Below are positions 31,901 through 41,787 of a stretch of 64,000 nt of DNA, piece after piece (position 1 is the first letter of the stretch; every line of letters starts with the position of its first letter). This DNA is from Branchiostoma lanceolatum (taxonomy: Eukaryota > Chordata > Leptocardii > Amphioxiformes > Branchiostomatidae): NCBI RefSeq assembly GCF_035083965.1, contig NC_089735.1:7156001-7220000 (forward strand), given 5' to 3'. The translations under genes and the position numbers were made by a program. The notes under the pieces are model-generated. The model did not search any database. It saw only the letters and a program-made list of their open reading frames with translations, and was not told the origin of the DNA.

Positions 31901-34900
31901 AAAACGAATTTTTGAACACCTTTAATCTGGGTACTTGAAGACATGCTTGACACACGATCTTGTATCCCTTCCAGCGGTGGCATTCCCACGCCGGCCAAAT
32001 AACGTACTGGGTCACCGTTGTTCTGCTGACCTACGGGCTCCCCCTAGCGGTCGCCATTTGGAGCTGCGTTGTGGTGGTGGAAAAGCTCTGGGGGCGCAAC
32101 GCTGTCGACCCGAACATGGGCTCCCTGATCAGAAAAAGAGCTCTTTCGAAGAGAAGGAAGGTGAGTGAACCAAGCTGTTAGTCAGCTATTCAATGTGTTT
32201 CTTTAGAATGTTACTGTCAAGCGTTTCCTTGTCATTGGCACCCCCTCAATATCATGGTTAGTTGCTATTGTTTGAATTATAGGGACACGTGCTCTTGCTC
32301 CGTGCCCATTGTCTTGTTTCAGCTTGTTTGTGCATTAAAGTTTACATAGCTAACACTATGACTAGCTGTGGCCTAGCACCAAGGCTAGGTGTAACCTAGC
32401 AACCAGCTTAGCTATAATCTTTCACCGTGGCTAGCTGTAACCTAGCACCAAGACTAGATGTAACCTAGCACCGCGTACCGATGCTAGATGTAACCTATCA
32501 CCAGTGCTATCTGTTACCTAGCTCCACGGCTATCTGTAATCTAGCCCCACGGTAAGATTTAACCTAGCAGCATGGCTAGCTGTAACCTAGCCCCACTGTT
32601 AGATATAACCTAGCACCGCAGCTAGCGGTAACCTGGCACCACATCTAGATGTATCTTAGCACCACAGCTAGCTTCAACCTAGCACAATGACTAAGTGTAT
32701 AAGTGTAACCTAGCACTATGGTTAGCAATAACATACCACGGCAAGCTATTTCATTCTTAGAACCAGGCGGAGACCCTCCTCCCGATCCCCAACTTCCAAA
32801 CCCTTACCGTTGGTGTTCAGTATTCAGAAAGGATGTCCATAACACACGTTCTGTTTGTTTATTTGTCGTTGCTAGGTGTGTCTGATGATCATCACCATGG
32901 TGCTGATATTTGCCATCTGCTGGCTGCCGACCCAAGTGCTGCTCCTCTGGCAGGTTAGAATGATATCATACATTCAAGTAACTTTCAAATGTTATCATTA
33001 ACGAATGTCATTATTTGCAACAACAAAAATACAATAAGATATAAGTCTATTACAACAGCCAACTAAACATGTGTTTTTTTTGTTTCATGATCTAACTGTA
33101 CGTAATCAGGATTTGAGGAGAGAGGAGAGAAAATAGTAGAGTTCGTACAAACTTTTGGTTAGAGTTGTGTTTTATTTTGCTCAAGCACGTGCACACGCAG
33201 GATATTGTGCGTAAAGACAGAAGCTAATGCATTTTTGATACCATATTGTATCATATACCATAACAAAAACATATATTGTATAAGCATAGGTATATTGATT
33301 AACTGAGCACAAAAAGTACAATGCACACATCCCTGCATCGACTGTTCAAAGCCTTAGTCTATTACAGAGTGTGAAATACAGGAATTCTGTTTTGTATTTC
33401 ATCATTAACATGTCAGATTGAACCAATTATATTTACCTTGCCAGTGGTGGCGACCCCAAAATTTGTAAACTATTGTTAACTTTTGTAAACATTTGTAAAC
33501 TTTTGTAAACTTTTGTAAACATTTGTAAACTTTTGTAAACTTTTGTAAACATTTGTAAACTTTTGTAAACTGTTGTAAACGTTTGTAAACTTTTGTAAAC
33601 ATTTGTAAACTTTTGTAAACTTTCGTAAACTTTTGTAAACTTTTGTAAACATTTTTAAACTTTTGTAAACTTTTGTAAACATTTGTAAACTTTTGTAAAC
33701 TTTTGTAAACATTTTTAAACTTTTGTAAACTTTTGTAAACGTTTGTAAACTTTTGTAAACTTTCGTAAACTTTTGTTAACTTTTCTAAACTTTTGTTAAC
33801 TTTTCTAAACTTTTGTAAACATTTGTAAACTTTTGTAAACTTTTGTAAACATTTGTAAACATTTGTAAACTTTTGTAAACGTTTGTAAACTTTTGTAAAC
33901 GTTTGTAAACTTTTGTAAACATTTGTAAACTTTTGTGAACTTTTGTGAACATTTGTAAACATTTGTAAACTTTTGTAAACGTTTGTAAACTTTTGTAAAC
34001 GTTTGTAAACTTTTGTAAACATTTGTAAACTTTTGTGAACTTTTGTGAACTTTCGTTAACTTTTGTAAACATTTGTTAACTTTTGTAAACTTTTGTAAAC
34101 TTTTGTAAACATTTGTAAGCTTTTGTAAACTATTGTAAACTTTTGTTGATAATGAAGTGCAAATTATGCTAATGCGGCTTAATTTGCATAACTAATGAGG
34201 AAAATTTATTTTTGCAGTGTTTTTAATCGTTAGACTCAAATACATGTAACATGTGTAGTTTATGGCAAGTGGAGCATTAACAGATACCAATTTTGCAAAT
34301 AGATTCATAATTTGCATAAAGCGCCATGCAAAAGCGCCATGATTCATCTAAGTGGTAAATAATAGGACTGTCAATATTGCGACATGTGTAAGTTTGTTAA
34401 AGGTGTTTATGACCGAGCATATTTCAATGTTAATGTGTAAGTCATTTGCATGAACAGAATAGTTCATGGAAAAATGAGGTCTACGAACTCTTGTTATACA
34501 AGGCAGTACAATGTTTTCTTTGGTCAAAGGAATCTGACATTACAACGACAGCTGACAGTATTACTCATAGATGTGATATGATGTCTTCTTCCTCTAGGTG
34601 ATTGCCAGTGAAGATTTCCCCTTCACTCTGGTGACGTTCTCTTGGAAAATCACGGCTCTGATCCTGACTTACCTGCAGTCTGCCGTCAGCCCCGTTGTCT
34701 ACATGGCATTCGGACAGACCTTCCGCAGAAAGCTGAAACAGGCCTTCCCACGGATGTTTCAGTGAGTAGAGAAACATCTACTGTAAATTTCGCGTGTTTT
34801 CGCCCTAAAGTTCGCGTGTTTTTTTTATTTCGCGATTGGCAGAAATGGAGTGTTCGCGGTGGTTTTAAGTTCGCGTTTTAAAAACAAAGTAGCGCTACAG

Positions 34901-36603
34901 TCATAGGTGGGCAAAAAGTTTCGCCTACCGTCACTATAGGCTAACGGACACGAGATCAAGAGGTCACGGGTTCGTTTCCCGGTGTTCCTAGCTATAGATT
35001 GACGTCCTTCCATTAGGCACTTTACACGGCTTTCTTCACTCCATCCAAAAATGGGTACCTGATTTCGGTTGGGGGGGGTAAAGGTGGTGTAAGTAAATCA
35101 AAAGGGATGAGCTCCGCCTTCCAATACCATGCATTCAAAGCGGATAACAACCCACTACCTCTACGGCCTCGAAAAGGCAATGGGACTACTGTGTACCTTT
35201 ACTTGCTTCAAACCGTGAAGTGTTTCGTTATTAGGGTTCCTAATATACTTCCTATTGTGTATCACGATGGATAAATCTGAAATGTGTTTGTTTGTTTGTT
35301 TGCTTGTTTGTTTGTACTTTTAAGGTCCAACCGCGTGAACCAACTGCAGGCGGTGCCGCTTAGAACAGTGGGGCGGGCTGCTGGAGGGCTGGCTGCGGGG
35401 AGAATAGCGGGCGCCCGGCCGGGCAACAACGGGATCCTACCGTCCACAACTCGGCGCAACCCCGTTGACCATGAACCGGAGGATGTATTTGGTGGTGTCT
35501 GGAACAGGAATAGGAACAGGTAACGTAGCGTTACCAATTCGTCGTCTTATTTATTCAAAACGTCATTCATCTTTAAAACATTGAGACAGAGCAAAATTAG
35601 TAAAATGATGAAATGAAAACCAACCACACTTATCGAAAAGAGTAGGAGTCCTTCCCGATGTGAATAAAACAAACCTTAAGGTCTGGTATTACGCAAATTG
35701 TACTTTCGGTACAAAACTGGTGTGTTACGGCTATATATGGGCGGTTCACCGGTTATGCCATTAAAAAAACAACACTTAAGCAACAAAATGAATACGCGAT
35801 GTCGAATTACATATGAAATACGTCATGCATGCATGATGCTTCCATGTAACTTGTTGTGGCTTTAGGAGTTTATTCTGTTATCTTACTCAATGTAAACTTA
35901 TTTGTATTTTTGTTTTGATTAAAGAGACGTATTGTAGTATCTTACCGATCAAAACAAATTCGTTGTTTTCGGTCAATAATTTTTCTACCTCTCACTGGAC
36001 CAGCGACACGTTGGCGACCTCGCTGCGACCGAGTGATTTGACAGGGCGCGCAACGAATTTCATCGATAAAAAACGAATCTTTTTACGCTTTACGCAAAGG
36101 TCGATTCGTTTTGCGGTCTGTGGCTGGCTTTTGATACCTTTGGTAGGAAGAACTTGCATAAAATGTATTTCGAGCCCTGAGAGAAGTTTGTCGAAAGTCG
36201 TCCAAGAAAATAAAGAACAAAAATAAATAATTTATTTCTTTTATCTTCAGTAAGTTTAGTCATTTGTAAAACCTTCCTGACCACATATGCATATATTTGC
36301 AAACTTTTCTTGTGCTCAAAATTTTTTTCGCACGCTCGCATCAATTTTGCAGTGCTAAGGTGACGTAAAATCAATATGGCCTTACTTCACGTCCCCAGCA
36401 TTTGCAAATATCATGTCTAAACGATAAAGATTTTGTTAGAATTCTTCCATCTTTTTTTTCTCGACAGGAATCCTGCTCAGATGGACGAAGTGGCTGGGGC
36501 TTTCGTTATAACGCCCACACCCAGATGCGCTGACGTTGGGTACCGCAAAGGGGCGCTAAGACAGATGACACCTCGTTCTCCAACCTGTACCAGTCATGAT
36601 TAG
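22939..36603 (+). CDS. Class A GPCR, kisspeptin/galanin/allatostatin receptor-like
   Basis: Exons: 22939-23014, 23831-24132, 26212-26347, 31117-31202, 31975-32160, 32876-32953, 34598-34761, 35325-35519, 36468-36603; joined 452 aa with matching phases. The short N-terminus has two sequons (CNATTGNAT). TM1 ~46-70 has G-x-G-A-N63; TM2 has S-L-A-V-T-D91; W111 and C118 precede TM3; DRY is at 142-144; W170 in TM4; C198 in loop 2; TM5 ~207-232; CWLP 277-280 in TM6; TM7 has SPVVY 319-323 in place of NPxxY. Motifs such as TNRYIVSLAVTDLCFLL, APFTA, W-A-L-G-x-x-M-C-K and the QVTVKA stretch before DRY resemble kisspeptin (GPR54) receptors most, galanin and allatostatin-A receptors next. It should couple a peptide ligand to G proteins at the plasma membrane. 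The third loop is basic (KRRALSKRRK-like) and the C-tail is Arg/Gly-rich. Ligand and exact orthology are inferred. Confidence 0.88.
23831..24132 (+). CDS. GPCR coding exon 2 (TM1-TM3 start)
   Basis: The most diagnostic exon of the receptor. It enters in phase 1 (the split Gly codon gives the second glycosylation sequon), holds TM1, TM2 and the W/C of the TM3 entry, and leaves in phase 0 at CAG|GTGACG. An in-exon ATG at 23866 could be mistaken for the start. The upstream exon at 22939 fits frame, phase and N-glycosylation context better. Confidence 0.88.
24377..25643 (-). mobile_element. Tc1-like DNA transposon, internally deleted, long TIRs
   Basis: Termini AACTACGCACAAAAAGTTCG and its reverse complement (CGAACTTTTTGTGCGTAGTT) are flanked by TA on both sides (24375-24376, 25644-25645), the Tc1/mariner target duplication. 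The inverted repeats extend about 137 bp (24377-24514 and 25507-25643) with few mismatches. The minus strand encodes only the C-terminal part of a Tc1 transposase: VWGGI, the D-N-A-R-P-H catalytic-region motif and S-P-D-L-N-P-I-E-H (about 24920-25200). A frameshift follows, then the family's usual tail (S-M-R-R-R-C-R-A-V) near 24780. The N-terminal DNA-binding half is missing, so the copy is non-autonomous. It sits in intron 2 of the receptor. Confidence 0.9.
25646..25980 (+). mobile_element. LINE 3'-end fragment
   Basis: A frame from 25671 contains K-L-D-G-T-Y-T-S-L-L-R-K-A, W-K-H-H and R-Q-R-R-V-Q-F-A-G-H-C-L-R. This is the conserved C-terminal segment of many non-LTR retrotransposon proteins (the R-R-x-x-F-A-G-H pattern). 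The fragment directly abuts the right end of the Tc1-like element. It has no reverse-transcriptase core and is a relic in intron 2 of the receptor. Confidence 0.7.
27060..27370. repeat. Dispersed repeat copy (ACCAAATATCATC family)
   Basis: Family words in order: CTATCTGCCACCAAAAAT, CATTGCACGTCCAGG, CTGCAGTATCAAG, ACCAAATATCATCATAATCC, ATCAAGAGGTTCTTTAG, a CA-rich tail, and CTTCATTTTTCATCGAG. This is the most complete member in the window and gives the best view of the family's 3' organisation. Confidence 0.7.
28017..28190 (+). mobile_element. SINE copy (tRNA-derived family)
   Basis: A perfect box-B-like GGTTCGAATCCC at about 28024 is followed by the shared body (TACTTTATACCAATATCCTC, CAGGTGAAAATGAGTAACCT). 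The same body follows tRNA-like heads at 34903 and 47369. The box A part is poorly preserved here. Confidence 0.5.
29931..29944. promoter_or_regulatory. RFX X-box-like palindrome
   Basis: GTTGCCATGGCAAC is a perfect 14-bp palindrome equal to the optimal RFX X-box. It lies in intron 3 of the receptor. Related sites are at 4787-4800 (GTCACCATGGTAAC) and about 60354 (a half-site GTTGCCATGG). Function is not shown. Confidence 0.4.
30951..31028. repeat. 36-bp perfect inverted repeat with 6-nt loop
   Basis: Arms 30951-30986 and 30993-31028 are exact reverse complements; the loop is ATAAAA. The arm includes ACCTTCGCCAAATGAT, a word related to the dispersed repeat tails. It lies 88 bp upstream of coding exon 4 of the receptor. 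Confidence 0.95.
32366..32731. repeat. 23-bp CTAG-rich minisatellite in GPCR intron 5
   Basis: About 15 diverged copies of a unit like ACCTAGCACCAAGACTAG plus ATGTA. Each unit carries one or two CTAG words, so neighbouring units can pair with each other. Two units are longer by 7-8 bp. Non-coding. Confidence 0.85.
33461..34140. repeat. 10-bp satellite, 68 units, in GPCR intron 6
   Basis: Exactly 680 bp made of 68 consecutive 10-bp units TTTTGTAAAC (first base T, A or G; rare internal changes such as TTTCG or GTTAAC). No insertion or deletion is seen across the whole array. A loose three-unit order (T-T-A starts) gives a 30-bp period. Long minus-strand ORFs across it (K-F-T-N-V-Y-K-S-L-Q repeats) arise because 30 bp equals ten codons in every frame; they are not genes. 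Confidence 0.95.
34779..34901. mobile_element. Short foldback element next to exon 7
   Basis: Starts TACTGTAAATTTCGCG and ends GCGCTACAGTCA, with internal TTCGCG words. It resembles the family at 10201-10410. It begins 17 bp after the exon 7 donor. Confidence 0.4.
34903..35200 (+). mobile_element. SINE copy (tRNA-derived family)
   Basis: A tRNA-like head (GGCTAACGGACACGAGATC, then box B GGGTTCGTTTCCC) is followed by the family body GGCACTTTACACGGCTTTC and ATGGGTACCTG. Same family as 28017 and 47369. It lies in intron 7 of the receptor. Confidence 0.6.
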
Positions 36604-36805
36604 AACTGGATTGTTGAATAATGTGCATTGAAGACCTGCGGTTTTATGATAAAGTACATATCATAGTGTAAGGTGAGACTGAAATCTAAGGATGAGCCAG
36701 GAAGGGTTGGATGAAGTTTTTGAAACTGAAAGTTCATGCATTTTCCTGCTATTTCCTTCTCTCTGTCTCCCTCCGTCTCCCCCCTCTCTCTCTCTGTATG
36801 TGTAT

Positions 36806-37070
36806 GCATTATTGTTATTTGTGTGTATCTCTGTGTGTTTTTGTGCGCATGTCGCTGTGTGTGCGTGCGTGCGTGCGTGCATGAATGAGTGTGTGCGTGT
36901 GAATGTGTGTGTATTTGTGTGTGTACGCACTTGCGCCCGTGTGTGCAAGTGTGTGTGCGCGTGTGTCTGTCTGTGAATGTGTGTGCGCGTGTTTGTGTGT
37001 GTGCGTATCTCTGTGAATGAGAGTGTGAGTGCGTTTGTGTGCGAATGTATGCATGTGTGTGTGTGTCACT
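36806..37070. repeat. (GT)n-rich microsatellite
   Basis: Degenerate GT/GCGT repeats, 200 bp after the receptor stop codon. They would form part of the 3' UTR if the transcript extends that far. Opposite-strand His/Thr-rich ORFs are by-products. Confidence 0.9.
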
Positions 37071-37469
37071 ACATGTATCTATAGGTATTTTGTGCACTTG
37101 CGTTAGTGTGTTTCCCTTTCAGTTGGATTGGAATGTTAGCGTGTGGTGCGTACATAGTTTTTTTTCTGTCACCCAATATATATAAAGTCACTTGTATATG
37201 TTGTTTAGACCAAGGAATTTCATCAGGATTTTATTACATGTTTATTTTTCCTGATTCGCTTGCCAGTAGCATCTCTTTCGTTGTTGTTGTTAGCTGCGTG
37301 AAGGAGGAAAGTGACCTCCAATGGGGGGTATTGTTTTGTCTGTGTCTGTGTGTTCATGCCTGTAACTCAATTTTCTATGGATGGATTTGTTTGGCTTTTG
37401 TCACGTCGGTAGTTATTGAACTTCCAACGAAGCACTGTCATTTGGGGCATCGTAGCAGTATTTTCATAT

Positions 37470-38010
37470 AAGGCCACAACAAATAAATTTTATGGATGAC
37501 ATCCTCTGCAGACTCCAAATCTTATTCGCACGGGCGAAAAAAAACAAGGCGGGTAAAAAAAAAGACATCCACATCTTCAAACTTGAATGCCATAAAACAT
37601 GTAAGAAGAATTGAAGCGATAAGACACGTTATTACAACAACTCTTTTGTCCCTGTGTGCAATAAAACATTAATCAACACCGTTATAAATTTAGATCCGGG
37701 TTTGTATAGCACATCAAGACGGCAGAGACACGGTTCCCGTACACTTATAGCATGGGAGTCTCCGGAGTCATGTGCCAAACTTACGGTGACTTCATGTTGC
37801 TTGCTCTCCTCACGTTTCCTCAACTAAAGTTCTCTTACAGACTAGCTCTCTGCTATTGCTGGCCCGTCTGTCTGACTGAATTGCCGTGCCTTAGAAATCA
37901 CCCATCTTGTCATTCCGTCTTCAACGGCTGTTAGACAATGGTCAACTCAAACCATATGACATTAGTTACTTCATCTGACCCTGTTATTGAATTTGATAAT
38001 ATAATTGCAC
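37470..38010 (+). repeat. 530-bp dispersed repeat, copy A
   Basis: Shares its whole length and word order with 50657-51200: AATTTTATGGATGA, CATGTAAGAAGAATTGAAGC, GGGTTTGTATA, GGAGTC, TGTCTGACTGAATTGCCGTG, CATGACATTAGTTACTTCAT-like words and ACCCTGTTAT. A third, 3'-only copy is at 56155-56270. The start overlaps family-1 foldback words, so it may be a larger relative of that family. No ORF is conserved between copies. Confidence 0.75.
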
Positions 38011-39320
38011 GGCTATATCCTATTTCAAATTTGATATGAGGGCTGCACTTTGTCTTCCTGTAAGTTGGTGACGAGGAGAAATCTTATTACAACTAGCATA
38101 CATAATAATTGTACAACGCATTTGTACGGATTTTCCACTATTCTTACATGTGCAAATACCTTTTTACGGCATCTACAACGTTTTTGCGATAGAACTATCA
38201 GTAATTTGTAACATATTGTACTACTTTCGTCGGTATATTTACCATTGCCGAAGGGTAAAAATCGGGCGAAAATCAATGCGCGCGCTGAGGTCACCCATAA
38301 AATTTACTTGCTGTGGCCTATTGCAGATTTCTAGAATGACAAATGTTGTGTCGTTTATCTGAAAAGCACTGCCCCCTTGGTAGTACTTGTGGTAGTACTG
38401 CCCCTCCCAATCGCAATTTTGGTATAGAAAAAAGACTCTATGGCCCACTTTACACTTTTGCCTTTGAAACTGTAGTACTATACACATCGTAGTCTACTTC
38501 TCTAGTAGACTACAGATTCGCGTCCGCTTTACACTCACTGACAGGAAGCCGAGCAGGGCACCTGTCGTATCGCCACGAAACCGAAGTGACCTATTGTGAC
38601 CTTTGACAGATCGCGGGTGAAAATTTCAGCACGATTTATATTTGTGAAAAGGTATTTTCTGTTTGCGAGAAGTAGACTAAAATTCTAAAAACAAGTGCAA
38701 AGTGGGACTAAGCTTGTATCATGTCATGCCGTTCTGCCTTCATGATTATGATCACAAAAAATAATACAACAAGACGAGCCGCCCAAAATGCACAATTTGT
38801 ATGTTATCATGTATATCATTCACACACATTTTTTTATATCGATGACAGGAGGTAATGATGCCTTTGCAACATTCTCCTCTGATAATTTGTAAAGTATTTT
38901 CATGATGATCATATTATCATAAAAACTATCTTGGCTTAGCTTCCGTGAAAAGTTGGATTGGAGACGAGTACTTAAATCAAGAAAAAAATTGACTGATGTT
39001 TCTGGAAGCAAGCATTACAAACCAATCATACAAAAATTCCGGAAGTAACTGATAATTGTTAAGTTCCTTATTATTGTGGCTGGACAACATCTATCTAATA
39101 AAAGATGTATATATGTAAATACTTTACGTCTGGGACCGTATCTGTTAGCAGCGACACCTAGCTGCACTGCGAAATAGAGCCAGTCAGAACGCATTTCACT
39201 GAGGAAGGTGACAGAAACGTCGGCTTAAATGAAACACTTGGTTGTGTATAAAGATCTTTCAAATTGTTATCCAAAAGAGAGTAAAGTCTTGAATTTCATC
39301 TCTATTCTTAAAAGATAGAG
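38011..39320. other. Intergenic, no genes seen
   Basis: Unique sequence with a small hairpin near 38489-38513 (GTAGTCTACT / AGTAGACTAC). No ORF has family features. Confidence 0.5.
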
Positions 39321-39323
39321 TAA

Positions 39324-39720
39324 GGCCATGTTGATTTGATTATATGGATGACATCCTCTGGGCCCCCGTAAACTGATGCAAGCGTGCGAATAGAACAAGA
39401 GTTTAGCAGAATGTCTTCATTATGAAATCTACGTGGTCAGGAAGGTTGGAAAAATGATTTAACACAAAGAGTATGGTATAGCGGCGGATAGATTCTTCAT
39501 TTTCATTTCTTCACATCTTCTTTGGCCTTGGAAATTGATTCTTGCATTCTACGACATTATTATCGTTTTCCAATATTTCCTTTGTAATATACGGCATATA
39601 TATCATCATTTTGCAACTGCTTTATACGATTTACAGTATGATGGAAACTTTTTTTTTTTGGAATCCGACGAAAATTGATGCGCGTGTGGATGTCATTCAT
39701 ATAATCAAATCAACATGGCC
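39324..39720. mobile_element. MITE-like foldback element, family 1
   Basis: GGCCATGTTGATTTGATTAT at the left is matched by ATAATCAAATCAACATGGCC at the right (exact over 20 bp). Subterminal blocks are GGATGACATCC / GGATGTCATTC and CGTGCGAA-type words. 397 bp, no ORF, so non-autonomous. Confidence 0.85.
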
Positions 39721-40307
39721 CAAAGTGTAAATACACATCTCAACAATACTGAGACTTGCTGCCCCGTAGAGCTCCCGGCCTATTACGCCCGGCCTAACGG
39801 CGATTTCAACTGGACTATACAGGTTAGATTACTCTATAGGGTTGTTTAGTGTTCTTGATGTAGAATTTAGACAATGTAAGAACGTGTTCACGTTATATGT
39901 ATGCTGCTTTTTATTTGAATGTTAAATCGTGATACTGAGAAAGGCAGACTTTTACATTACATTGAAACGGCTACATCATAGACCACATTGCACTTATAGT
40001 TACGTCACACCCTATAAGGGTGAAATTCTCCGGAGAGCTAGGAATAAACACACCGTCGCTAAGATACATGAAGTAAACATGTACAGGATTGGACTATCCA
40101 GTAGATATCGCACGGTCCATTGCGAATTCGTGATAACGTTATTACACATGAGTGGGATTATGAATACTCTAGATTTGCTGAACGATCAAAGACTCTGTGT
40201 CTGACTGTTATGATTGTGTTTTTATCTGTTCGTTAACATTTCTCCTCATTCGGTGTGGACCAAAAGAATAAAAATGAAGCTGATAGTGCAACAGATCTGG
40301 GATGGTA

Positions 40308-40308
<1 letters not shown>

Positions 40309-40339
<31 letters not shown>

Positions 40340-40357
40340 GATGACGATGATGACGAC

Positions 40358-40389
<32 letters not shown>

Positions 40390-40472
40390 CGACGATGATG
40401 ATGATGACGACGATGATGATGATGATGACGACGATGATGATGGTGGTGTTGATGATGATGATGACGATGATA
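40309..40472. repeat. (GAT/GAC)n trinucleotide repeat
   Basis: Over 50 GAT, GAC or GGT triplets. The poly-Asp and poly-Ser ORFs over it lack any other coding feature. Confidence 0.95.
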
Positions 40473-40710
40473 AGCGCATAGCTTTACGATGATACATAAG
40501 ATGAAAATAAAGTGCCGTGGCGGACAACGGAAGAGGAAAAAAAATCATAATTTAACGTCTTATCACATATTGATACATTTTAGCATTATTCCGCGAATCA
40601 GGCATAACTTTAAACAGTCCAGTATATCCAGCTTCAGCTCCTGAAACAACTACATGACTTCCCCTGACCCCAAATTAGACTGTATTCCCAAGGCTTTTTT
40701 CTACAACTTA

Positions 40711-41007
40711 GGCCATGTTGATTTGATTATATGGATGGCATTCACGCCCGCATCAATGTTCGTTCGTTCAAAAAAGTTTTCGAAAAGTCAAAAAAGAATT
40801 AAGATATGAAAGATCAAAAATTAAAAACCTGATTATTCGGTATACCATGTGTGTTTAGTTTTGGTCATCCTTCCTGGCCACGTAGACTTTACAATGAAGG
40901 CAACATTCTTTTTTGTTGGCCAAACCGTTTTCTATTCGCAAGCTCACATCATGATCAGTCTTCGGATTCTCAGAGGATGACATCCATATAATCCAATCAA
41001 CATGGCC
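40711..41007. mobile_element. MITE-like foldback element, family 1
   Basis: The left end GGCCATGTTGATTTGATTAT is identical to the copy at 39324. The right end is AATCCAATCAACATGGCC, one mismatch from the inverted partner. Flanks are TTA and TAA. 297 bp, so shorter than the neighbour copy by about 100 bp, with different interior deletions. Confidence 0.85.
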
Positions 41008-41787
41008 TAAATGTACTAGTTTGGAACGTTGTCACTTGATTGACAAACGCACAAACTACCGGCGCTGCATCCTGTGGATAGGTTTCTGCTGACAAGAAGA
41101 CATTACCGCGGGAATACAGTGATCATGCCTCGTACCCTTTTCCCACCCTGCACCCTTAAAATGCCCCTACCCAGGGTTCGAACTGACCAGTTCGCATCTA
41201 CACTGAAGAAAATAATTTTAGTCCAGTGACTTCTAGATTTTTACCGAATGCCTTCTAGAACCATTACCGTGCTTAATTTCAGCATTGGGTACACCTGCAC
41301 CATTACACGGTGGGGTTTTCAGTCCTCACAAGGGAGCCTTGCACACTAGTTATCGACCGTTGTGATGTCTGGATAAAATGTTATCTTGTCCTAATAATAA
41401 AGAGACGTTCTTTGAAAGAAGAACGATTGTTGTGGAACATGAAAGAACCAACAACGATTGATGTGGAACGTCACAAGAACGACGCTCTTAGGAAACACTT
41501 GTTTGAAAAGAAAACAAAACCGTTCGTGTTCTATCGAACGGGATGAGTCGAACGAACGCTGTGAGTTTGCCGGCTCGTATTGAATCGTTTCATGATTTGT
41601 TTTCGTTGGCTTGCCATGTAAGCAAATCTGTAGGGATACCGACAGTTGACGTCATCGTAGACGCCAGCTGAAACGTTTAGGGCACGGTGCATACTTGTGG
41701 AAAACCGACCCTTGAACGGCACATCACCTGAAAGAATGAAGGATCAGAGAATCGTCGCGATGTAGCACGCGCAGGCTGTTTTCAGCA

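Noticed and set aside
33405-34072. Minus-strand ORFs of 205, 95 and 78 aa with KFTNVYKSLQ repeats
   Set aside because: A 10-bp repeat without stop words is open in all three frames and gives the same peptide in each; it is a satellite.
33461-34140. CRISPR-like regular array
   Set aside because: The units are contiguous 10-mers with no spacers, in a eukaryotic intron.
36600-37097. His/Thr-rich ORFs of 165, 95 and 84 aa
   Set aside because: Translation of a degenerate GT/CA microsatellite after the receptor stop codon.
37106-37471. 121-aa hydrophobic ORF after the receptor
   Set aside because: Starts in 3' non-coding DNA, has no signal of a known family, and its hydrophobicity follows from T-rich sequence.
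40214-40548. Poly-Asp and poly-Ser ORFs
   Set aside because: Pure GAT/GAC trinucleotide repeat on either strand.
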